Source of the DNA: Bryobacteraceae bacterium
Lineage (GTDB): Bacteria > Acidobacteriota > Terriglobia > Bryobacterales > Bryobacteraceae
Direction: 5' to 3'
DNA: 54,108 nt
Assembly: GCA_025980665.1 (NCBI GenBank)
Contig: JAICXC010000017.1
Coordinates: 1-54,108, forward strand
The translations under genes were made by a program, and so were the position numbers. Each line of letters opens with the position of its first letter. Position 1 is the stretch's first letter. The notes beneath the pieces are model-generated. The model worked only from the letters and a program-made list of their open reading frames with translations, did no database searches and was not told where the DNA came from. This document shows, in pieces, positions 25,160 through 33,608 of this stretch.

Positions 25160-26422
25160 CTATCGACGCCTTCCTCCACCCGCTGGAGCCGAACGAGGCG
25201 CCGGCGCGGATCGTTGTGGGGGGGCGGATCGTTGTGGGGGGGCGGCTCTTTGTGGCGGCGCGGCTCTCTGCATTGGCGCGCTACGCGCCGGTCCCAGGCT
25301 GGACATTCCGTGCTCAGCATGGGTATTGGCTGCCGCGCCATTCTCCATTCCGCCGAAGACGCCGCGATTTTGTTGACGCGCAGGCGGGCTGCTGGGGATG
25401 TTGCGATTCCCGAAGCGCTCAGACGTTCGTCCGGGTGCGTTCCGCACGCCTTCCGGAATCGAGCGCGGCGCGATATTCTGGCGCACATTGCCGCGGAACT
25501 GATCGCGCAGGCGTGGATTCGCGTACGGAACCCCGGCACGATGCTCCGGATTGTGCGACCACACGCTGGTTCCATGCGCATTGCCGATGTTCCGGCCGTT
25601 GAAATTGTATTCGTGAATAAATCTATTGTTCACAATCACCCTGCGGTCGCCCCAACCAGGGTGCCAGCCCCAGCCTCCCCATCCGCGCCATCCTGAGCCG
25701 AAGAACAGACCGACATTGATTCCGCCCCCGAACCCGAAGTACAAGCCGCCCCGCAGGATGCTTCTCGGCGGCCAATACCAACGCGGGTAGGGATACCAGA
25801 GCGGAGGTCCCCAAATCCATTCCGGATCATATACGGGCACATACATCACGTCGGGATCGGCAGGCTCGATGTCGATATAAGGCTGACCGCCTTCGTTGGT
25901 GGTCTGAACGTTTAGCTGAGGTGTCGATTGCAGCTTGCCAGCCTGCTGGGCGCGCTGCCGCATCCGCTGGACCGCATCCATAACGTCCTGCTGCTGGGCT
26001 AGAAATGCGTTCCCGAGGTCGGTAGTCCAGGTGACATCGTCATTCAGGCGCTTCAGCACGTCCGGAAATACTACCAGCGCTTGAATGCTGGGATCCCAGT
26101 CTTGTCCCTGCGCCGCTTGCGTTAACGCCGGACCCGTCAGCCCTGGATTCTTTTGGGTCCACTGAAAAGCTTCCACGACCTCGAGTGGATATGTGGAGGC
26201 CACCATGATCTGGCTCAAAAGCTCGTCTGGATAAAGCGCGATGGGCGCTACCAGGTCATCCAATTGATCCGGCGTCAGGGTCTGGCCTGGAGGAGGCAAC
26301 GGAGGCGGCTGTTGTTGCTGTTGTTGTTGCTGCTGCGCCCACGCCGATGACGCTGCAAGGGCGATCCACAAAAGAACCGCGAGTCGCTTGGATCCGGCGA
26401 AAAGCTGCGGGAGCATGTTCAC
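25160..26422 (-). CDS. secreted DUF3300 protein with low-complexity ends
   Basis: A 420-residue exported protein. The signal peptide (LAVLLWIALAASSAWA) is followed at once by a run of nine Gln and a Pro-rich segment, then the DUF3300 domain (about 45-210: 'QLDDLVAPIALYPDELLSQI', 'WDPSIQALVVFPDVLKRLND', 'DPDVMYVPVYDPEWIWGPP'). A Gly/Trp/Tyr-rich core (about 215-260) and a disordered basic tail follow; the tail ends in six tandem copies of a five-residue APPQR(S/A)-like unit, encoded by visible 15-18-bp DNA repeats at 25180-25265. It is first in a two-gene unit with DUF2950. The function is unknown. Confidence 0.88.
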   Translation of the reverse strand: MNMLPQLFAGSKRLAVLLWIALAASSAWAQQQQQQQQQPPPLPPPGQTLTPDQLDDLVAPIALYPDELLSQIMVASTYPLEVVEAFQWTQKNPGLTGPALTQAAQGQDWDPSIQALVVFPDVLKRLNDDVTWTTDLGNAFLAQQQDVMDAVQRMRQRAQQAGKLQSTPQLNVQTTNEGGQPYIDIEPADPDVMYVPVYDPEWIWGPPLWYPYPRWYWPPRSILRGGLYFGFGGGINVGLFFGSGWRGWGGWGWHPGWGDRRVIVNNRFIHEYNFNGRNIGNAHGTSVWSHNPEHRAGVPYANPRLRDQFRGNVRQNIAPRSIPEGVRNAPGRTSERFGNRNIPSSPPARQQNRGVFGGMENGAAANTHAEHGMSSLGPARSAPMQRAAPPQRAAPPQRSAPPQRSAPAPRSAPAGGGRRR

Positions 26423-26485
26423 CTTCCTGATCCGATTATACGCGCGCGCAAATATGCTAGATCATCTGCTCTACGGCATATCCAG

Positions 26486-26854
26486 CTATTTCTGTGGTGC
26501 AAGCCGCCAGCGGCCGTAGGCGACGAAGGCCGCAAGGAGTGTCGCAATCAACGGTAACACCGCGGTTGCAATCATCCCGCCCATCACGGTGACTACCGTG
26601 GCCCCGATCACGATGATCGTTAGACACGCGGCCGCAAGTGGCGTCAGAGCCGGCTTAATGTGCAGGAGTCCCGGGAGAATCAGAGCGACCCCCCCGAGCA
26701 CCTCGCAGGCCCCGATAAAGTGTAAAAACGAGATCGAAAGCCACGCCGGCATGCCCTGCATCATCTGATCAGCCGGCACTAGGAACTTCGCTCCTCCCGC
26801 GAACAAAAACAACGCCGCCAGCAATATCTGGATGATCCAGAGTTTTCGGTTCAT
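26486..26854 (-). CDS. DoxX-like membrane protein
   Basis: A 122-residue protein with four transmembrane helices (about 5-22, 42-62, 70-92, 96-114) and the DoxX-like start 'ILLAALFLFAGGAKFL', 'HFIGACEVLGGVALILPGLL'. It is coupled to the AHSA1 gene by an ATGA overlap and forms the end of the arsR-AHSA1-doxX operon, a common gene set in soil bacteria. The molecular role of DoxX-like proteins is not settled. Confidence 0.87.
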   Translation of the reverse strand: MNRKLWIIQILLAALFLFAGGAKFLVPADQMMQGMPAWLSISFLHFIGACEVLGGVALILPGLLHIKPALTPLAAACLTIIVIGATVVTVMGGMIATAVLPLIATLLAAFVAYGRWRLAPQK

Positions 26855-27792
26855 GCGTGCTTCACCTTTTCCAAATGCTCTCCGAAACGATCCAGAGTCT
26901 GGTTCCCGCCCTCGATGGCGTGATACTTCGTGACCACTTCTTCACGTTCAGCGGCAGTCGCGAAGAGCGACCGCATGGTGAGCCTGGTCTTGCCGCCCTC
27001 ATCGGTAAACGTTACGGTCACGCGAAAATAGCCAGGCTGACCGTCGTCGCCGTGATCGTAGACCAGACGCTCGGGCTTCGTTATTTCTAGGTAAAGGATC
27101 TTATTCGGATAATCAACGCCATTCGGAGCGTGCATGATGAAGCGCCAGACGCCTCCGGGCCTCACGTCGATTTCGTGAGTCGTGGTCGTAAATCCCGTGG
27201 GACCCCACCACGAGCCGACATGTTGGGGATCCGTCCAGGCGTCGAATACTAGACTGCGCGGCGCGTCAAACACGCGTGTGATCACGATTTCACGATCAGC
27301 TGTACTTGCCAGCAGGGACTCGCCAAGGCGCTCCAGGCTCTGCGTCCAGCCGGCTTCCATTCCTTTGAGATAATTCGCTGCATAGTCGACTTTGGCTACG
27401 CCGCGCGTTTCGAGCGTGAGTTTGGTTTTGCCGTTCTGGTCGGCGAAGGTGACCGTCGTAAAGCCGTCGATGATCACCTTGCCATCTTTATCCACGGCCG
27501 TATTGGTGAAGACCAGCCGCTCGGGCGGCACGATCTCGCGATAAACACCCTGAGAAGGATGCTCGGCGCCATCCGGCGCACACATGATGATCCGCCAAGA
27601 GCCGCCCGGTCTCACATCCATCTGCTCAACTCTGTTGGTGAAATGCTTGGGTCCCCACCACCGGGCCATGTGCTTGGGATCGGTCCAGGCCTGGAACACC
27701 AGCTCTCGCGGCGCATCGAAAACGCGCTCGATGACGAGTTCCCGCTCCATGGCATTCTCAGCAATGCTAGTTTTTGGATTGCTTGCGGACAT
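26851..27792 (-). CDS. tandem SRPBCC (AHSA1-type) protein
   Basis: A 313-residue protein containing two copies of the AHSA1/SRPBCC fold. Repeat 1 (about 15-160) and repeat 2 (about 166-310) share 'VFDAPRELVFQAWTDPKH' / 'VFDAPRSLVFDAWTDPQH', 'WWGP..F', 'DVRPGGSWR' / 'DVRPGGVWRF' and a final 'G..QSLERLGE' / 'GNQTLDRFGEHL' helix. These are usually separate single-domain proteins, so this is a fusion of a duplicated gene. The fold has a deep hydrophobic pocket for lipids or aromatics. It overlaps arsR by 26 bp and doxX by 4 bp. Confidence 0.9.
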   Translation of the reverse strand: MSASNPKTSIAENAMERELVIERVFDAPRELVFQAWTDPKHMARWWGPKHFTNRVEQMDVRPGGSWRIIMCAPDGAEHPSQGVYREIVPPERLVFTNTAVDKDGKVIIDGFTTVTFADQNGKTKLTLETRGVAKVDYAANYLKGMEAGWTQSLERLGESLLASTADREIVITRVFDAPRSLVFDAWTDPQHVGSWWGPTGFTTTTHEIDVRPGGVWRFIMHAPNGVDYPNKILYLEITKPERLVYDHGDDGQPGYFRVTVTFTDEGGKTRLTMRSLFATAAEREEVVTKYHAIEGGNQTLDRFGEHLEKVKHA

Positions 27793-28138
27793 GCTTCTTC
27801 TCCTTGGGGTTGTCTTTTGTTTTCAGCTCGCGGAGGTAATCATCCAGACGATCGAAGCTGGCCTCCCAGAAGCGGCGGTAATGCTCGAGCCATTCCGCGA
27901 CTTCCTTCAGCCGGCCGGCTTCGATCCTGCAAGGCCGCCATTGAGCTTCCCTGCTCCGAGCGATCAAGCCCGCGCGTTCGAGCACCTTGAGGTGTTTCGA
28001 AATGGCGGGCATACTCATGTCGAATGGCTTGGCTAGCTCGGTGACCGGAGCCTCCCCGGACGCCAAGCGCGCGAGGATCGCACGACGCGTCGGATCGGCT
28101 AGGGCGGCGAAGGTGGAGCTGAGGTAATCGTTCGTCAT
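27767..28138 (-). CDS. ArsR-family transcriptional regulator
   Basis: A 123-residue winged-helix repressor: 'TFAALADPTRRAILARLASG', 'VTELAKPFDMSMPAISKHLK' (recognition helix about 38-55) and 'VLERAGLIARSREAQWRPCR'. The Cys ligand set of metal sensors (ELCVCDL) is absent, so it belongs to the non-metal group that typically controls adjacent AHSA1 genes. It lies 7 bp from a symmetric operator on its own promoter and starts the arsR-AHSA1-doxX operon. Confidence 0.92.
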   Translation of the reverse strand: MTNDYLSSTFAALADPTRRAILARLASGEAPVTELAKPFDMSMPAISKHLKVLERAGLIARSREAQWRPCRIEAGRLKEVAEWLEHYRRFWEASFDRLDDYLRELKTKDNPKEKKHVRKQSKN

Positions 28139-28144
28139 CTGACA

Positions 28145-28176
28145 TTAACCGTGTGGTTACATAACCTCTGGGTTAA
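28145..28176. promoter_or_regulatory. symmetric operator of the ArsR-type repressor
   Basis: Four half-sites form a nested palindrome: TTAACC (28145-28150), GGTTA (28155-28159), TAACC (28162-28166) and GGTTAA (28171-28176), with 4-bp gaps on both sides of a 2-bp centre. It lies just downstream of the -10 of the arsR promoter and 6 bp from the arsR ATG, the position expected for autorepression. Confidence 0.82.
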
Positions 28177-28204
28177 ATATACTCCGCGGCTATCGTGCTG
28201 TCAA
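28176..28204 (-). promoter_or_regulatory. predicted arsR operon promoter
   Basis: On the minus strand a perfect TTGACA (28204-28199) is followed after 17 bp by TATATT (28181-28176). The start point near 28169 falls inside the symmetric operator. The promoter sits in the short gap shared with the divergent fumC gene. Confidence 0.8.
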
Positions 28205-28220
28205 GAGCTTTAATGGAGAC

Positions 28221-29606
28221 ATGAGCGAATCTTTTCGAACCGAACATGACACCATGGGCGAGGTACGCGTTCCACTGGACGCCTTGTACGGCGCGGAGAC
28301 CCAGCGCGCGGTCGAGAATTTTCCGATCAGCGGGATGCGCCTCAGCCGGGCTTTCCTGCAGGCGCTCGGGTTGGTGAAATTCGCGGCGGCGCGGGCCAAC
28401 CAGCAACTGGGTGCCTTGCCCTCGCCGATCGCTCGCGCGATCGAAACCGCCGCGCGGGAAGTGATAGAAGGCCGCCACGATTCCCAATTCGTCGTGGATG
28501 TGTTCCAGACCGGCAGTGGGACTTCCACGAACATGAACGCGAATGAGGTGATCGCCACGCGGGCCACGGCGTTACTCGGACACGCTGGAACAACCCCCGC
28601 GCACCCCAATGATCACGTGAACCGCGGCCAGTCGAGCAACGACGTGTTTCCCACGGCGTTGCACATCGCCGCAACGCGAATCGCCCACCAAGCGCTGTTG
28701 CCAGCCATGGACGCACTCCACCAAGCGCTCGATACCAAACGGCAGCAGTTCTGGGGGATTCTCAAGATCGGGCGAACTCACCTGCAGGACGCGGTTCCTA
28801 TGCGCCTGGGCCAGGAGTTCAGCGGATACGCCCGCCAAGTGGAATTGTCGCAGATGAGAATCCGGCAAGCCCTGGAGGGCTTGTATGAATTACCTCTCGG
28901 AGGGACCGCCGTCGGCTCGGGACTAAACGCAGCTCCTGGATTCGCTCGGGCCGCCATCGCGATTATTGGCGAACAAACTGGCTTGCCCTTTCGGGAAGCC
29001 CAAAATCACTTCGAAGCGCAGGCCGCCCGCGATGCGGTTGTGTTTCTAAGCAGCGCACTCAAAAGCTATGCGATCGCACTGACGAAGATTGCCAATGACG
29101 TCCGTTGGCTGGGATCGGGACCGCGCTGCGGATTAGGCGAGCTTCACTTACCCGAAGTGCAGCCGGGATCGAGCATCATGCCGGGCAAGGTAAACCCGGT
29201 GATCGCCGAAAGCCTCCTGATGGTCTGCGCGCAGGTGATCGGTCACGATGCGGCGATTAGCTGGGGCGCCGCCGCGGGCGCTTTCGAGCTGAACACGATG
29301 ATGCCGTTGATCGCCTATGACCTTCTGGAGTCGATCGAACTCCTTAGCACCGCTTCGCGGAATTTTGCGCAGCGATGTATCGCGGGGTTGGAAGCGAACG
29401 AGATCCGCTTGCGGGACACGATCGAACAATCGCTCGCGCTGGCGACTGCTCTGACGCCTGAGATCGGTTACGAACGCGCTGCGGCCCTCGCAAAGACCGC
29501 CTACGAATCCGGCCGGACGATTCGAGAAGTCGCGGAGGAACAGAGCGGCATCCCCCGCGAAAAGCTCGCGGATCTGCTCGATCCTATGAAGATGGTCGGA
29601 AACTGA
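28221..29606 (+). CDS. fumC: class II fumarate hydratase
   Basis: A 461-residue fumarase interconverting fumarate and malate in the TCA cycle. N-terminus 'FRTEHDTMGEVRVPLDALYG', 'TSTNMNANEVIA', 'HPNDHVNRGQSSNDVFPTAL' and the superfamily signature 'GSSIMPGKVNPV' are all present, with the catalytic Ser loop and the His region intact. Class II enzymes lack iron-sulfur clusters. GGAG sits 6 bases before the ATG. It is transcribed alone, divergent from the arsR operon and followed by a hairpin. Confidence 0.97.
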   Translation: MSESFRTEHDTMGEVRVPLDALYGAETQRAVENFPISGMRLSRAFLQALGLVKFAAARANQQLGALPSPIARAIETAAREVIEGRHDSQFVVDVFQTGSGTSTNMNANEVIATRATALLGHAGTTPAHPNDHVNRGQSSNDVFPTALHIAATRIAHQALLPAMDALHQALDTKRQQFWGILKIGRTHLQDAVPMRLGQEFSGYARQVELSQMRIRQALEGLYELPLGGTAVGSGLNAAPGFARAAIAIIGEQTGLPFREAQNHFEAQAARDAVVFLSSALKSYAIALTKIANDVRWLGSGPRCGLGELHLPEVQPGSSIMPGKVNPVIAESLLMVCAQVIGHDAAISWGAAAGAFELNTMMPLIAYDLLESIELLSTASRNFAQRCIAGLEANEIRLRDTIEQSLALATALTPEIGYERAAALAKTAYESGRTIREVAEEQSGIPREKLADLLDPMKMVGN

Positions 29607-29641
29607 CAGGCGACCCGCTTGCGGGCAAGCAAGATCGCCTG
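29607..29641. terminator. probable bidirectional hairpin between fumC and the TPR gene
   Basis: CAGGCGA (29607-29613) pairs with TCGCCTG (29635-29641); inside it CCCGC/GCGGG and GCTTGC/GCAAGC can form alternative stems. It begins at the fumC stop and ends 7 bp from the convergent TPR gene stop. No long T-run follows, so termination efficiency is uncertain; it may also be one copy of a dispersed hairpin. Confidence 0.5.
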
Positions 29642-29648
29642 CCCACTA

Positions 29649-31256
29649 CTACGCCTGAAAGTATCCCGCAGCCAATTCGGGCTTCTGCTGCAAAGCCTGA
29701 CGCCAGTAATCGCGCGCTTCCTCGACCGCTCCCTTGGCCTTGAGCGCGTGCCCAAGATTCAGAAGAGCTTCGGCGAAGTTGGGCCGCTCGGTGAGCGCTT
29801 CTTTGTACAGCTTGATCGCGTCGTCCAGCTGGCCGGATTTCTGTAGCAGCAACCCGGTGTTGTAGAACAGCTCCGGAGTGCGCTCGCCGGATTCGATGAG
29901 CTTGGCCTGCAAGTCGAGAGCCTTCGGCAGATCCTCGCGCTCGACCGCCATGGCGGCCAGACCGCGCATCGCATCCAAAGACGTGGGATCGGTCTCAAGC
30001 ACTGACTGGAAAGCCTTCGCCGCTTCCTCATGCATGCCTAGCTTCCAGTGCGCCAATCCGAGGTTCAATTGCGCTTCAGGCCACGGAGTCCGTTTGCGGA
30101 CGCAGTTCTGGAAAGCTTCCGCTGCCCCGCGATGATCGTCGCGCTGTAAACGCAGGTACCCGAGCCGGAACCAGGCGTCTTCCCATTCGGGATTCCGCGC
30201 CAGAAGCTTCGCATACAACTGCTCGGCTTGCTCTTTCTGGCCCTGCTGCTCCAGCACGCTGGCCAGGTTGTAAATCACGTCCGCCAGATCGGGCGCGATT
30301 TGCAGAGCGCGTTCGTAATTTTCTCGGGCAGCCTTCAGATCGCCCTTCTCTTGCAGGACGATTCCAAGATTCACGTGCGCCTGCTTGGCGTCAGGGCGGA
30401 TGCGAACGGCCTCCCCATAGGCTTTGGCCGCGTCATCGGTTCGGCCACACTTCTGCTGCGCCACGCCCAGGTTAAACCAGCGCTCGAAATGGTCTGGAGT
30501 AAACTCAACTAATTTCTCGCAGTAGCGTGCGGCCGCCTCAAAGTCGTTGGAGTGAAACGCACAGGTGGCCAAACCTTCGAGCGCGGCCTGGGAATGGGGG
30601 CGCATCGTCAACAGCCGTTCGGAATACTCTTGGATCGAAGCCGTCTCCTTGCGCGCCATGCCGATCGTGATCAGGTTTACCAGACACTCTTCCGATTGCG
30701 GGTTCTTGCCCAGGATCTTGACATACAGGCTGGTGGCTTCGTCGAACTTCCACAGCAATTGCAAGGCGACAGCCTTGCCGAACAGCGCTGTCTCATGCTC
30801 GGGATTCGAGGCGAGAACCTTGTCGAAGCAAGCTATGGCCGGCTCGGGCTTTTCCTGGCGGAGCAAGCAGATGCCCCAGCCAAGATTGGCTTCCTCGCGT
30901 TGCGGATCCACCTCGAGCGCCTTCTGGAACGAATCCGAGGCTTCTTGCCAGCGGCCTAGCTTCTCGTAACAGATCCCCAGGTTGAAGTTGGCGGTGGGAT
31001 GCTGCGGAGCCGCACCGAGCAGCTTCTCGTAGGTCTTTACGGCATCCTCATACTGCTCCAGCTCGAACTGGATGTGGCCTTTGGCCGCATAGATATCGGC
31101 GCCCTGCTCACCGTTTTCGATGGCCGAGTTGAGCTCGCGCAAGGCTTCCTTGCGTTTACCTTCCAGATGCAACGACACGGCTCGCGCCAGAGACGACGAT
31201 ACCGGTTGTGCGTTAGCGGAACCCGATCCCGCGTCTGTTTTTTTCTTTCCACTCAT
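29649..31256 (-). CDS. tetratricopeptide (TPR) repeat protein
   Basis: A 535-residue protein made almost wholly of about 13-14 TPR units from residue 25 on, e.g. 'AKGHIQFELEQYEDAVKTYE', 'ANFNLGICYEKLGRWQEASD', 'AHVNLGIVLQEKGDLKAARE', 'LLNLGHALKAKGAVEEARDY'. A short basic Ser/Gly/Ala-rich head (MSGKKKTDAGSGSA) and no signal peptide indicate a cytosolic scaffold. The ATG overlaps the stop of the upstream zinc-finger membrane protein (ATGA), so the two are co-translated and may interact. The function is unknown. Confidence 0.88.
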   Translation of the reverse strand: MSGKKKTDAGSGSANAQPVSSSLARAVSLHLEGKRKEALRELNSAIENGEQGADIYAAKGHIQFELEQYEDAVKTYEKLLGAAPQHPTANFNLGICYEKLGRWQEASDSFQKALEVDPQREEANLGWGICLLRQEKPEPAIACFDKVLASNPEHETALFGKAVALQLLWKFDEATSLYVKILGKNPQSEECLVNLITIGMARKETASIQEYSERLLTMRPHSQAALEGLATCAFHSNDFEAAARYCEKLVEFTPDHFERWFNLGVAQQKCGRTDDAAKAYGEAVRIRPDAKQAHVNLGIVLQEKGDLKAARENYERALQIAPDLADVIYNLASVLEQQGQKEQAEQLYAKLLARNPEWEDAWFRLGYLRLQRDDHRGAAEAFQNCVRKRTPWPEAQLNLGLAHWKLGMHEEAAKAFQSVLETDPTSLDAMRGLAAMAVEREDLPKALDLQAKLIESGERTPELFYNTGLLLQKSGQLDDAIKLYKEALTERPNFAEALLNLGHALKAKGAVEEARDYWRQALQQKPELAAGYFQA

Positions 31257-33532
31257 GGTTGCCAACTCCCGTTTGTAGTGTCGTAAGGCGCCAGGTAAGC
31301 GCACAGGCGCCCTAACATGTCGTATTGATGCGTGATCTGCATCCAGCGCACGCGGCTCGCCTCACCGCTTGCGGTAAAGAATCCAACTCCGCCCCGCGGT
31401 AAGCGGGTCTCAGTCCAACTATCGGCAATTTGTCCCTGAACCTCTACCAAAAAGTCGGATCCCTGAACATCCATCCGAACGCGATAAACCGTATCCGCGC
31501 GCGCATCCAGACGAATATTCACGTCGTGCCGGTCCGTCGCCTTGCCCTTAATCACCGCATAGCGGGTCAGCCCGATCACTGGCAGGGGCCCCGGTTTAAG
31601 GACCTCTAGCTTCACGACGTAGAAGTTTTCGAAATCCGCCGCGCGCACTACCCAGCTCAAAGCCTTCTTGTCGATCAGCCCGAGGAACTGTACCTGGTAA
31701 TCGCTCAGGTTTACCGAAGGCCGGTAGAGGGCCAGCGGACCGGGCCGAACGAATCCGGTGGCATCGAAAGACCATTCGGTCGTAGAGCCTTCGGGGCTGG
31801 CCCAGTTGTCCAAGCCGGATCGGAAATCCTCATCCAGCGCCACGGCCGCACGATTCTCCAGTGTCTGGCGGACATTCACCCATTCGCCATTCAGAACGCG
31901 CCGGAAGCTGCCCGTCAAACCGGTGGAAGGCTGCGGAGCGGCGAACGCTACTCGCGGCCATCCCGGATGGAACACCAGGGCAAGCAGCGCCGGAATCATG
32001 AATAGCAGAAGTTTCAGATCGCGCGGGGCGTGATACCAAAAGCCCGTGGCGTGCGCCCAGGCTGGTTCCAGCTTCAACAGCCCATTGCCACGCAGCGATC
32101 CGATGACGCTCTGCGGCCGCCGAAGTGCATCCTCGGCCGGCTTGCGATCCAGCGGCTGGAGTCGGGAGCCTGGAATCACCGGATGCATCTCAACCGCCTG
32201 GGGCAATAAGCGCGCGATTGGTGCGATAGGTGTCCTATCGCTGGCGGCATTGCGTTTCTTGGCAAACGTCAGCGGCAGCATCCGTGTGAACAGCGGAGCC
32301 TCGCCCGTGGCGACCGCCGAAGCCATGCTCGGGTAGGTGACGTCAGATGAGACTCCCATCGAAAGGTCGAACGCCAGGACGTTGCCAGTCTGACCCGCGA
32401 ACAGTCCTCGCACCGGCTGCTGCAAGTTCGATGGCAGGCTTTGGAGTCCCGCTATTCCAACACCGTAAACGGACGCTAGGGGAGCTGGCATCGCCACCGG
32501 GGCAATCCGCAATAGTGGATTGGCGGCCATTCCTGGAACTACGGTTCGGCTTACAAACGCACCTTGCCTCGGCAACACATCGACGGAAAGCGGCAGCGGT
32601 TCCGCGCGCGAAACAAGCTGATAATCCGTTACGGCCGCACTTGCCCCCGCCGGGAACACAGTACTGGGAGCAGCATCGAACTGCTCTGGCGACTGCCCCG
32701 CCAGTGCGAAAGCCAACGGGTGTGCCGCGAATGGACAGAGCGCGTGCAACCGATCCGGCTGCGGAACCTGCTGGTCAAACAACTGCAGGAGCACGTCGCT
32801 CTGCACGGGCACTTCCAGGTCAACCGACGTTACAGGCATCGGCTCCATCGTCAGAATCTGGAGGCTTGATACCGTTTCGGTGACGGCTCGCCGGGCTGTC
32901 AGGGCGGCCGTTGGCGGTAACCCTACTCGGTTTGCGAGGCGAATGCCCACGGCGGGATGATGCGATCGCGGGTGGCAAAGCTCGCCATCCGATTCCATGT
33001 TGGCTCCGCCAGGGACAGTTGTGGGACTAGAAACTCGCGGTCCAATGTAGGACCACGCAGCGATCGGCGAGCCTTCCGGCAAAGGGGCCGTTGCCAGGCT
33101 GCCCACGTGCAAAGGCGCCAGCGGCTGCATTGTGGCTTCGTATTCGAACGGGTCGAGAGCGATCAGTGCCGGCGAACTGCCTAAGGCAACGAATGCCGGC
33201 GCCATGAGGTTAAACAGCTCGGAGGCGACTTCGGCTGGCTCCTTCACATCCGGAATCGGGTATAAGTGCACGTCGAACGCAGGACTCGGATACAGTTCAA
33301 CGGAGGGATCACCCTGCGGAAGAACCTCCTGTGGTGCGTCAAGTGAGCGATAAGAACGCAGCGAGCTGTGAGATTGATGAAGCCGTTCGAGCGCTAACCG
33401 CTCATGTTCCTGCCAGTAGGCCTTGCGGTGCGCGCTGGAACAGAATTGCCCATGCGTGATCTTGCGATAGAGCGGCAGTCTGCCCTCGCAATAGAGACAC
33501 CGGGTGTCATCTGACCATGACATCCCCTCCAT
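31253..33532 (-). CDS. zinc-finger, single-TM protein with C-terminal concanavalin-like domain
   Basis: A 759-residue protein with three parts. The N-terminus has a small zinc finger, 'CLYCEGRLPLYRKITHGQFC' then SSAH, resembling FCS/MYM-type fingers. Residues about 60-500 are low in motifs, rich in Pro/Ala/Val and probably unstructured. A transmembrane helix (about 511-527, 'LKLLLFMIPALLALVFH') precedes a C-terminal beta-sandwich (about 560-740: 'DEDFRSGLDNWASPEGSTTE', 'WVVRAADFENFYVVKLEVLK', 'YRVRMDVQGSDFLVEVQGQI') like DUF1080/LamG folds. The topology would put the finger in the cytoplasm and the sandwich outside. It lies 76 bp after cimA on the same strand. Confidence 0.75.
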   Translation of the reverse strand: MEGMSWSDDTRCLYCEGRLPLYRKITHGQFCSSAHRKAYWQEHERLALERLHQSHSSLRSYRSLDAPQEVLPQGDPSVELYPSPAFDVHLYPIPDVKEPAEVASELFNLMAPAFVALGSSPALIALDPFEYEATMQPLAPLHVGSLATAPLPEGSPIAAWSYIGPRVSSPTTVPGGANMESDGELCHPRSHHPAVGIRLANRVGLPPTAALTARRAVTETVSSLQILTMEPMPVTSVDLEVPVQSDVLLQLFDQQVPQPDRLHALCPFAAHPLAFALAGQSPEQFDAAPSTVFPAGASAAVTDYQLVSRAEPLPLSVDVLPRQGAFVSRTVVPGMAANPLLRIAPVAMPAPLASVYGVGIAGLQSLPSNLQQPVRGLFAGQTGNVLAFDLSMGVSSDVTYPSMASAVATGEAPLFTRMLPLTFAKKRNAASDRTPIAPIARLLPQAVEMHPVIPGSRLQPLDRKPAEDALRRPQSVIGSLRGNGLLKLEPAWAHATGFWYHAPRDLKLLLFMIPALLALVFHPGWPRVAFAAPQPSTGLTGSFRRVLNGEWVNVRQTLENRAAVALDEDFRSGLDNWASPEGSTTEWSFDATGFVRPGPLALYRPSVNLSDYQVQFLGLIDKKALSWVVRAADFENFYVVKLEVLKPGPLPVIGLTRYAVIKGKATDRHDVNIRLDARADTVYRVRMDVQGSDFLVEVQGQIADSWTETRLPRGGVGFFTASGEASRVRWMQITHQYDMLGRLCAYLAPYDTTNGSWQP

Positions 33533-33608
33533 TGTGCGGTTGGGGCGGTCAAAATACTACGCAGTGAACGCCTTAGGAAAGACGTAGGGATTTTGCCTAG
33601 CTGCGGGC

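Noticed and set aside
25111..25696. Plus-strand frames over the DUF3300 gene
   Set aside because: Shadow frames created by the repetitive, GC-rich tail of DUF3300.
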